A stretch of DNA of 23,727 bases from a virus, in the IMG/VR virus record IMGVR_UViG_3300007541_000219, positions 1-23,727 of that record; one strand, given 5' to 3'. Shown piece by piece: positions 7,419 through 13,401 of this stretch. Within the stretch, counting starts at the first letter, position 1, and every line of letters begins with the position of its first letter. The notes under the pieces are model-generated. The model ran no database searches. It was not told the DNA's origin and saw only the letters and a program-made list of their open reading frames with translations. The translations under genes were made by a program, and so were the position numbers.

Positions 7419-8092
7419 TAGTTTGCTCCCGGTATAACTGGATTATCTGCACCACCGGGACTTGTAGCAGCTTCCATATCGTCCCTTCTAGTGCGTCTTG
7501 CTTGGTTACGTAATGATTCAACTGCTGCTTGATAGCGTTGTTCAAACAGTTGACTTGCTTGGTAGTCTTTCATAAATACCATTGCTTCTACCATAGATGC
7601 ATTAAACAAAGCATCATAACAATAGTCAGAAAAATAATTATTAGGTGTTGCTGATGTAAGAGCAACTGGTTTAGCTACATATGCAATTTCACCATTCAAT
7701 GTAGATACAGGTGTAGGAGCAATAATAACTGTAGTATTATCACGCCTACCATAATATACTGGTGTACCTGTGCTTGCACTTACAGGCCAATAATCTTTAA
7801 TGTACTCATCAGTACGTTGTAATAGGTGAATACGTGTTGGATCAGTTGTACTTGTTGCAGAAGTAGTAATATTAAAATTCTTTACTATACGTGTACCTGA
7901 TACTAAAGTAATACGATTGTTATCTGCAGATACAGCGACTGACGTATAAGTTACAAGACCATAGTCGTCTAGTACCCTTGTCAGACGTTCTTCTGCTCGA
8001 TTTACAATTTTTGGAATATATGCTAAGAACTCTGCGCCATCATTTTCAGTAGCACCAATTAAGTCCTCAACCAGATAAGTATAATTAGCCAT
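7418..8092 (-). CDS. Head-tail adaptor / connector protein (224 aa)
   Basis: The N-terminus MANYTYLVEDLIGATENDG, followed by AEFLAYIPKIVNRAEERLTR and LDDYGLV, matches the helical start of phage neck adaptors of the SU10/phiEco32 type (short helices around I..AE.RL.R.LD). A beta-rich middle contains RIVKNFNITT and YWPVSASTGTPVYYG, and the C-terminus is a helix with a Gln/Arg-rich stretch (ASQLFEQRYQAAVESLRNQA). Adaptors of this class attach below the portal ring. It overlaps the 101-aa gene by 8 nt at its start and the 430-aa gene by 1 nt at its end. The assignment rests on pattern and position. Confidence 0.65.
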   Translation of the reverse strand: MANYTYLVEDLIGATENDGAEFLAYIPKIVNRAEERLTRVLDDYGLVTYTSVAVSADNNRITLVSGTRIVKNFNITTSATSTTDPTRIHLLQRTDEYIKDYWPVSASTGTPVYYGRRDNTTVIIAPTPVSTLNGEIAYVAKPVALTSATPNNYFSDYCYDALFNASMVEAMVFMKDYQASQLFEQRYQAAVESLRNQARRTRRDDMEAATSPGGADNPVIPGAN

Positions 8093-8390
8093 AATAAATT
8101 GTCACAGTAGCTGCTGATGTAGGAGCAGAAACTTTTACAGAACCGACCATGCGAACACCAAAGTCTGGGATCATTACGTCACCTGCATCGTTTGCAGTTG
8201 TTCCTACAAATTTAATATTGCTTCCACGTGCATTACCATACTCATCGGTTTCAGAACCTGTAATGGTAAATGTACCAACGCCTGAAAATGTTAGACCTTT
8301 AATACGAGTATTTGAAATTGTTGTGCTTGTGATTGAATCTACAAATGCACCACTGCCTACTTGATGAGCAGTTCTAATATTACTTGCCAT
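8085..8390 (-). CDS. Small beta-rich structural protein (101 aa)
   Basis: First gene after the internal terminator/promoter. It begins MASNIRTAHQVGSGAFVDS and is composed mainly of Thr, Ser, Gly and Val with predicted strands (RIKGLTFSGVGTFTITG; GSVKVSAPTSAATVTIYYG) and no Cys. GGTGA lies about 8 nt upstream of ATG. Such proteins after the capsid gene are often minor head or tail components; no specific family is recognised. Its own promoter suggests expression partly independent of the capsid gene. Confidence 0.75.
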   Translation of the reverse strand: MASNIRTAHQVGSGAFVDSITSTTISNTRIKGLTFSGVGTFTITGSETDEYGNARGSNIKFVGTTANDAGDVMIPDFGVRMVGSVKVSAPTSAATVTIYYG

Positions 8391-8434
8391 ATCACGTCAC
8401 CTATATTTGTTAATTAGTTAGTTGTGGTTCGTTA

Positions 8435-8467
8435 CCTATATTATACACAAAAAAGGAGAAGGATCAA
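8435..8467 (-). promoter_or_regulatory. Candidate sigma70-type promoter after the capsid gene
   Basis: On the minus strand TTGATC (8462-8467, 4/6 match to the -35 consensus) is followed after 16 nt by a perfect TATAAT (8440-8445). The -35 lies inside the terminator hairpin and the -10 just beyond its T-run. The 11-mer TATAATATAGG (8435-8445) is identical at the candidate promoter before the portal gene. It would drive the 101-aa gene and the neck/tail genes beyond. No tool was run. Confidence 0.55.
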
Positions 8468-8479
8468 AGACCCTTCCCC
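8449..8479 (-). terminator. Intrinsic terminator after the major capsid gene
   Basis: On the minus strand an 11-bp stem with two G-U pairs (arms 8469-8479 and 8455-8465) and a TTT loop is followed by six T residues (8454-8449), 30 nt after the capsid stop. This is a standard rho-independent form. The opposite strand also has a T-rich trailer, so it may work both ways. It would lower transcription of neck and tail genes relative to the capsid gene. Confidence 0.8.
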
Positions 8480-8508
8480 TACTTTTTTCAGATTAATTTA
8501 AATTAACC

Positions 8509-9441
8509 TTATGCACCGTCTGAGCCGTAGAACCCACGCCAGTCTGACCAACCGAAGCTGTAACGTTCACGAGCCTTAAACCGCAGGTTGCCAGTATCGA
8601 AATCTGGTTCCATTTTGGTTTGAAGCGGCGCACGTACAAACATCTTTGTACCGTTTGGACAATCAGTTTTGATAAACCAAGCGTCAGTGTCTGTGAAGCG
8701 GCGGTTTACGTAGAAGCCACCGGGAACCAGACCCTGATTACGGATTGAGTTGATGTCATTAGTCTGCGTGATACCATCTGTACCGAAGGTAGCAGTAGAA
8801 GTTGACAGTGTGCTGTTCAGAATCTGGTCAGCAGTAAATGCGAGGTCTGATGGAATGTGCAAAGACTTAGCTTGCAGACCAATCAGAATACCACGGTCAT
8901 CTTTTGCTTTTGAGATCTGAATCAGTGCAGCTTCCAAAGATGATTCTGCAAGATCAGAAGCACCAATGTAGTTTGACTGATTACCAGCAGAAGCTGTTGG
9001 GTGAGAAGCAGAGAACAGTGCTACGCCATCGCCACCAACGTAAGCTGCGCTGAAGCCGTTGTTAAATACGTCAGCAGCTTTAACTTGCTTGGTGTTCGCC
9101 ATAGCACGTGCCAAACCTCTTGCACGAAGTTTTGCAAATGTGTCATAGAGGTTATCTTCCATAGCCTCTTCTGTCACTGCAAATGCAAGTGCAATGGTTT
9201 CATGTGTATAGCGTGAAGTGTAGCTTTCCTGTGCATCGTCATAAGTAACGGCTGAACCTTCACCTTTAACAGGTGCAGTACCGAAACCTGTGAACAATAC
9301 TTCTTCTTCAAACGCACGATCTGAATTTTCAGTTTCAAAAAGCGGTGCGTGTTCGTCAGCAACTTCCCCATATTCCATACCGAATACGGCATTAAGACCG
9401 GGGAGAAGCTCTTTTGCAATACTTGCTCTATTAATAGCCAT
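8509..9441 (-). CDS. Major capsid protein, Mu gpT-like (310 aa)
   Basis: It begins MAINRASIAKELLPGLNAVF. The pattern of an N-terminal LxPGLNAVFGMEY segment, RYTHETIALAFAVTEEAMED (about residues 77-96), ALARGLARAMANTKQ-type helix, LFSASHPTASAGNQSN (about 142-157) and a C-terminal RYSFGWSDWRGFYGSDGA matches capsid proteins of the Mu gpT-like HK97-fold group. The length (310 aa) suits an unprocessed shell subunit. The upstream region has GGGAG 8-12 nt before ATG. It is followed by a strong terminator, as expected for a highly expressed gene, and lies next to decoration and scaffold candidates in the usual order. Confidence 0.9.
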   Translation of the reverse strand: MAINRASIAKELLPGLNAVFGMEYGEVADEHAPLFETENSDRAFEEEVLFTGFGTAPVKGEGSAVTYDDAQESYTSRYTHETIALAFAVTEEAMEDNLYDTFAKLRARGLARAMANTKQVKAADVFNNGFSAAYVGGDGVALFSASHPTASAGNQSNYIGASDLAESSLEAALIQISKAKDDRGILIGLQAKSLHIPSDLAFTADQILNSTLSTSTATFGTDGITQTNDINSIRNQGLVPGGFYVNRRFTDTDAWFIKTDCPNGTKMFVRAPLQTKMEPDFDTGNLRFKARERYSFGWSDWRGFYGSDGA

Positions 9442-9457
9442 TCTTTAATCTCCCTTA

Positions 9458-10072
9458 TTAACCTAATAGGTATGCAGTAATGGTTGCAGGGGCAGTAACA
9501 GCAGCAGTCAAGAAGTTATCTGTATGCTGAATGAGTTGTACATTCAACTTCAAATAAGCGTTCTCAGCAGCTACAGCCACATCGTTGCCCGGTTCATCAA
9601 CTGAATCCAATGTGCGACACATTGCAATACCAGTTGTACGAGTTGCAGCCTCTACACCGTGACCAGACATACCAGTAAAGGTTGAGCCTGTTCCAAGTGT
9701 TACAGCAAAGTTTTGTGAGCCGTGTAGGTCACCAGCAGTTACAGATGCATCTGCTTGTACTTCAAACACGGTACGTGAATCGTCAGCAACGATAGCTACA
9801 GCATTAGTAGCTGATGTTCCAGAAGGCCAGTACTTGCTGAACTTCTGCTCACCGTTAGCTTCGTAACGGCAACCCATAAATACGCCCTGAACAATTTCAG
9901 TTACTGTCGTAATAACTTCCAAATTCCCTGCATTTATACGGACAAGATCGCCTGTAAAAATATTAGCAGCGTAGGCTGAAGCAATTGGATACTCATTAGT
10001 ACCAGTGCTGTTTGAGCCACTACCACGTTTACGAGAAGGTCGGAAGCCTGACAATGCTTTAGTTGCAGTCAT
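9458..10072 (-). CDS. Capsid decoration / head-stabilising protein candidate (204 aa)
   Basis: It sits 16 nt upstream of the capsid gene in the same transcript. The protein starts MTATKALSGFRPSRKRGSGS, then YPIASAYAANIFTGDLVRIN, and is beta-rich through residues 40-130 (VVQGVFMGCRYEANG-like and FEVQADASVTAGDLHG segments). The AxxIFxGDxVxI box and length fit marine phage proteins annotated as structural or decoration proteins. A GGGAG site lies before ATG. The exact position in the virion cannot be read from sequence. Confidence 0.65.
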   Translation of the reverse strand: MTATKALSGFRPSRKRGSGSNSTGTNEYPIASAYAANIFTGDLVRINAGNLEVITTVTEIVQGVFMGCRYEANGEQKFSKYWPSGTSATNAVAIVADDSRTVFEVQADASVTAGDLHGSQNFAVTLGTGSTFTGMSGHGVEAATRTTGIAMCRTLDSVDEPGNDVAVAAENAYLKLNVQLIQHTDNFLTAAVTAPATITAYLLG

Positions 10073-10131
10073 TTTATTTCTCCCTTTTTAAAATTGCACA
10101 CCAAGAAAAAAGTTCCGACCATTAGTTTCAA

Positions 10132-10626
10132 TTAATCTTGAAATCTAGGTGATCGACCCCTTGTAACTTGGGTCTTACTATTATTACGAATTGGCATTCT
10201 TGAATCACTTGAGTTCATAAGTTGAGCATTAACAGCTTCAACCATTTCACGACTTTGATTCTCAAAATACCTTTGTCGGCTTTTAGCTTTTGCTAAAGGT
10301 ATTTTAGCCAAGGCCAAATCTCCACGACAGATTGTACCTTCATACCGACCACTGTCCTTCACGATGGACGAATGCATTAGTTCGGGAACTTCATCTACAG
10401 AAACAAACTGCCAACCTTCTTGGAGTTTCTTTCCGATATTTTTGTAATCGTCTTGACCACGGCTAGTAATGCGGATCCAACGTAACTTTAAACCTTGATC
10501 AGCAAAACGATTTTCTACATCCTCTGGAATATCTAATAGATTTGGTTCTCTATATTCGTATTCCATTTCCCTAGAATTAAGTTCACGAGACTCTGCACTA
10601 CGTGATGTTGTTGTATTACGTGCCAT
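10132..10626 (-). CDS. Conserved structural-region protein (164 aa)
   Basis: It starts MARNTTTSRSAESRELNSRE and is rich in Arg, Ser and Glu. The middle (residues about 45-105) looks folded: LKLRWIRITSRGQDDYKNIG, then LQEGWQFVSVDEVPEL and GDLALAKIPLAKAKSRQRYF. The LKLRWIR...D..NI...L..GWxFV pattern is familiar from proteins encoded between scaffold and capsid genes in marine phages (recalled). It has GGAGG about 9-13 nt before ATG and lies 20 nt downstream of the scaffold candidate. A 59-nt gap to the next gene shows no convincing promoter or terminator. Role unknown; capsid assembly is likely by position. Confidence 0.75.
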   Translation of the reverse strand: MARNTTTSRSAESRELNSREMEYEYREPNLLDIPEDVENRFADQGLKLRWIRITSRGQDDYKNIGKKLQEGWQFVSVDEVPELMHSSIVKDSGRYEGTICRGDLALAKIPLAKAKSRQRYFENQSREMVEAVNAQLMNSSDSRMPIRNNSKTQVTRGRSPRFQD

Positions 10627-10646
10627 TTTAGTTTACCTCCACGCTA

Positions 10647-11612
10647 TTAATTACCATAAACAGAAGTGTACTCACCATCGGATCGTTCCACTTTTAGTTT
10701 TTCTGCGGCGTATTGTTCAAGTGGTATACCCCATTTTTCAGCAAGACGAATATCTTCTTTTGAAAGTTTTACTTTCTTGCTATTAGATGAAGAGGTTGAA
10801 GTGCGTGATGCTCCACCAACCACTTGAGCAGGTGATGACGTTTCCTGCGTCCGTTGTGTTACAGGTGCTTCACCAAAACGTTCTGGAAATCGTTGCCGAA
10901 GTCTAGAATCAATTTCTTGGTAAAAATCTGTATCTGAAGGATCAAAGCCTTCTCCTTTTAGTTCATTGTCAATTTCCAATGCTAGTGTAGTCATTACGGA
11001 ATCTTGACCAAACCAAGGATTTCTACCTGCCCATTCAACTGCCAAACGATCATATTGTGCGGCTTCTTGTTGAACAGATCTTTCAGTTTGTTGAACAGCT
11101 TGCTGCTGAGACATTGTAAACTGCTGTTTATTCATCTGAAGCATTGATGCATCGTTTTGCGCCCGACTTAAATGTTCCTGCGCTTCTACAATGCGATCCG
11201 TATCACCTGATTCCAAAGCTTGACGATAAGCTTGTTTAGCAATGTCAATACGGTTATTAATGCTTGCTTCTGATGTTTCAAAATTCTTTTCAACAGAAGT
11301 TTCAATTTCTTTTTGCTTATTCTTTAATTGATCTTCAAGTTCTTTTTGACGAGCAATTAATTCAGCAATTTGTTCTTCACGTTCTTTTTTCTGACGTACT
11401 AATTGACGAATACGCTTTTGTGCGCCAGATTGTTGTTGTTCTTCCTGATCAGGCTTCTGATCTTCTATAGCTTCTGCTCGTGCTTCAGCTACCTTTTCCT
11501 GTTGAGTTTCAACTTCTGGTTGTTCTTCTTCACCTTCAATTTCAAACTCTACACGTTCTTCCTCTTTTTCGGCTTTGGAAGTATTTACCGTTGTCCAGTC
11601 ATTATCTGACAT
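10647..11612 (-). CDS. Scaffolding protein candidate (321 aa)
   Basis: The protein is highly charged and almost entirely helical. Residues 1-60 are Glu/Gln-rich (EKEEERVEFEIEGEEEQPEV), residues 60-190 form a long coiled coil (QLVRQKKEREEQIAELIARQ; EAQEHLSRAQNDASMLQMNK), and the C-terminus ends with a compact basic/helical piece (KKVKLSKEDIRLAEKWGIPL, then EQYAAEKL). This layout and the position upstream of the capsid gene fit an internal scaffold removed during maturation. A strong AAAGGAG lies before ATG, and a promoter candidate lies 55-85 nt upstream. No protease gene is visible. Confidence 0.75.
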   Translation of the reverse strand: MSDNDWTTVNTSKAEKEEERVEFEIEGEEEQPEVETQQEKVAEARAEAIEDQKPDQEEQQQSGAQKRIRQLVRQKKEREEQIAELIARQKELEDQLKNKQKEIETSVEKNFETSEASINNRIDIAKQAYRQALESGDTDRIVEAQEHLSRAQNDASMLQMNKQQFTMSQQQAVQQTERSVQQEAAQYDRLAVEWAGRNPWFGQDSVMTTLALEIDNELKGEGFDPSDTDFYQEIDSRLRQRFPERFGEAPVTQRTQETSSPAQVVGGASRTSTSSSNSKKVKLSKEDIRLAEKWGIPLEQYAAEKLKVERSDGEYTSVYGN

Positions 11613-11667
11613 TTATATTTCTCCTTTAACGTCATTTGCGAAGCTGACGAGTTACGCAATTGTTTTT

Positions 11668-11696
11668 ATAATACAAGATAAGTTAGATATATACAA
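11668..11696 (-). promoter_or_regulatory. Candidate promoter before the scaffold/capsid genes
   Basis: TTGTAT (11691-11696) and TATTAT (11668-11673, 5/6 to consensus) are separated by exactly 17 nt on the minus strand, in the only non-coding gap of this part (11613-11699). It would raise scaffold and capsid expression over TerL and portal. The -35 match is only 3/6, so confidence is moderate. Confidence 0.4.
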
Positions 11697-11699
11697 TAG

Positions 11700-11816
11700 C
11701 TATCCAAAGAAAATCTTAGGTTTATTGCGTTTATTTAACCTTTTCTTGTGTCTTCCCGGCCTACGCTTCTTAGGTTTGCCATAAGAAGCTACCGCCAATG
11801 TATATGTTTTTGCCAT
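11700..11816 (-). CDS. Small basic peptide, KKRRPGRHKKR type (38 aa)
   Basis: A 38-codon frame opens at ATG 11816, overlapping the GroES-like stop by one base (TAATG), and ends at TAG 11702-11700. It begins MAKTYTLAVASYGKPKKRRP and continues GRHKKRLNKRNKP. The motif MAKTYT...YGKPKK(R/K)RPGRHKK is a well-recurring tiny protein of marine phages (recalled), often near the structural genes. It is too short for common ORF cut-offs. The highly basic composition suggests nucleic-acid or capsid-interior binding, but no function is established to my knowledge. Confidence 0.75.
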   Translation of the reverse strand: MAKTYTLAVASYGKPKKRRPGRHKKRLNKRNKPKIFFG

Positions 11817-12232
11817 TAGTGTGACAAATTATAGGTTGGGTCTAGTTCTTTTGGATCTTCAACAACCATAGAAATCTGGTCATCAAACAAAAGAATAAGA
11901 CGAATACCTTTATAAAAGAACTTATGACCAGTATGTTTACCATAACACACATAATCTCCTTCGGAACACCATGCCCCATTGGGAAACTTGCTTGTATCTT
12001 GATAAGCACAGTCACCAACTTTAAGAACCTTACCTACCGTTGTAAGATAAGCAATGTCATTCTTTGTTGAATCAGGTAGAATAATACCACCTTTAGTTTG
12101 TTCTTTTACAGAAACAGGACGTACCAAAATGTGGTATCCCGGAATGTGTGGCAACACGGATGGATCTGGTGCATCACCTGCTGTAATCCATTCGTCATTC
12201 TTAATTGAATTGCCCATTGATACTGCTTGCAT
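11816..12232 (-). CDS. Phage GroES-like co-chaperonin (138 aa)
   Basis: From residue 33 the protein follows the Cpn10 fold: YHILVRPVSVKEQTKGGIIL, then PDS, with the mobile-loop signature T-K-G-G-I-I-L-P at about 46-53. Further on come VGKVLKVGD and EGDYVCYGKHTGHKF, then an IRLILLFDDQISMVVED C-terminus. The roof-loop region holds extra residues with C75, C89 and C96. Length exceeds GroES (about 95 aa) because of a 30-residue N-terminal extension. In phages such proteins (T4 gp31, RB49 CocO) replace host GroES on GroEL to fold the capsid protein. Here it lies four genes before the capsid gene, consistent with that. It starts 2 nt after the 63-aa gene with GAGGAG upstream. Confidence 0.88.
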   Translation of the reverse strand: MQAVSMGNSIKNDEWITAGDAPDPSVLPHIPGYHILVRPVSVKEQTKGGIILPDSTKNDIAYLTTVGKVLKVGDCAYQDTSKFPNGAWCSEGDYVCYGKHTGHKFFYKGIRLILLFDDQISMVVEDPKELDPTYNLSH

Positions 12233-12234
12233 TT

Positions 12235-12426
12235 TTACTCCTCATCGTCTTCATATATCATTGTGTTTACTATATGCTTGATTTCTTCTCTGGCCCATTC
12301 TATGCCAGCGATTCTACCAACTGCATTTGTATACGAATGATAATCTGAAGCTGATCCAGATGCAAGCGAATTTTTTAAAGACTGCATTTCTTTTTGCAGT
12401 ACACGATCTATTTCTTCCCAAAGCAT
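12235..12426 (-). CDS. Small helical protein (63 aa)
   Basis: It starts MLWEEIDRVLQKEMQSLKNS, continues LASGSASDYHSYTNAVGRIA, and ends with an acidic tail (YEDDEE). The pattern LxxxxxxLASGxAxDYxxYxxxxGxIxGIxxA recurs in small proteins encoded between portal and capsid genes of many podoviruses and marine phages (recalled; function unknown). Its ATG follows the upstream stop directly (TAAATG), with AAAGG upstream. It may be an assembly helper. Confidence 0.75.
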   Translation of the reverse strand: MLWEEIDRVLQKEMQSLKNSLASGSASDYHSYTNAVGRIAGIEWAREEIKHIVNTMIYEDDEE

Positions 12427-13398
12427 TTAAATAGCCTTTGGCTCATAGTTATATGGATTACGTTCTATACTACCACCTGATTTAAATTTTTCAATTTGGC
12501 CTACACCTTTAGAAAAAGCAGGAATAGCATCTACTTCAATGTAATCATATAAAGGATGCATATTATTTCCTATTTTTATTTCTCCTACTTGATTTCCTAA
12601 TCTAATATCACCTACAGTTGCAGGACGTAGATTAGGCTGCGGTACTTCTTCTTTAATTTCACCAGACTTCATTTTTCTATTTATTTTGTCTGTCATACGT
12701 TTCATATTAACAGGACCAACAAACTGTGTGTCTAATGTATAATAATGTTTTCCACTTTTAGGTTGTACTGCTACAATAGGATGATCTAGTCTTCTTCCTT
12801 TTCCATCAACCATAATTGTAAATTTTTCTGGTTGTAAAAGATTTGTATTTATTTCTTTACCAGCTTTTCCTGTATTTTGTTTATAGTTTTTTTGCATATC
12901 TTCAATGCTTAAATTTTCAGAAAGTGTGTTAGCCCTAGCCACAGCTTTATTCTGTGTTGGAGTATTAGGCAATCTTTCACTACTTTTTTTAAATGAAGTG
13001 CGAGGACTAATAAAAAGATTTTCAAAAGTTTGATTAGATACATCAGTAGGCTTACCTTTACCCATCATAATGTAATTACCAAAATCTAAATCAAGTTCAA
13101 TACCTGCTTTAGATAATCCTTCTGCTATTTCTTTTTTATAGTCACGACTTGCAGGATTGAAAAATCTTCCGGGTGCTGGTAAAATAGAAGCAGCTTCAGG
13201 AAACTTTTCTGTATCCATTGCTCGTTTCATGCGTGGAGAAAGTGATTCTTCTACACTTTCTTCCATACGCATAATAGGTTCATCTTCAGGAATAAACTTT
13301 TTTGCTGAACCACGTCCAGTAGTTTTAATTGGTGTGGCAAACTCTTTTAGTCCAGACCTTGCCGCAAGCTTTAATACTTGTTGTAAACCGCCAGCCAT
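12427..13398 (-). CDS. Unknown 323-aa protein between portal and co-chaperonin
   Basis: No family is recognised. Residues 1-60 are basic then acidic (MAGGLQQVLKLAARSGLKEF; EPIMRMEESVEESLSPRMKR). Residues 85-250 look like a folded domain: KEIAEGLSKAGIELDLDFGN, NLFISPRTSFKKSSERLP, LLQPEKFTIMVDGKGRRLDH, and HYYTLDTQFVGPVNMKRMTD. The C-terminus KFKSGGSIERNPYNYEPKAI is a tail common in marine phage proteins (recalled) and similar to the KGGK tails downstream. It follows the portal by 3 nt, with AAAGGAAAGG upstream. Its Asn/Lys/Ile-rich composition differs from the portal. It could be virion cargo or an accessory insertion; a nuclease-like fold was considered but no catalytic set is clear. Confidence 0.75.
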   Translation of the reverse strand: MAGGLQQVLKLAARSGLKEFATPIKTTGRGSAKKFIPEDEPIMRMEESVEESLSPRMKRAMDTEKFPEAASILPAPGRFFNPASRDYKKEIAEGLSKAGIELDLDFGNYIMMGKGKPTDVSNQTFENLFISPRTSFKKSSERLPNTPTQNKAVARANTLSENLSIEDMQKNYKQNTGKAGKEINTNLLQPEKFTIMVDGKGRRLDHPIVAVQPKSGKHYYTLDTQFVGPVNMKRMTDKINRKMKSGEIKEEVPQPNLRPATVGDIRLGNQVGEIKIGNNMHPLYDYIEVDAIPAFSKGVGQIEKFKSGGSIERNPYNYEPKAI

Positions 13399-13401
13399 AA
13401 T

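Noticed and set aside
11575-11784. 69-codon plus-strand frame over the gap before the scaffold
   Set aside because: Antisense to the scaffold start and the 38-aa gene; low-complexity Phe/Leu composition typical of a shadow.
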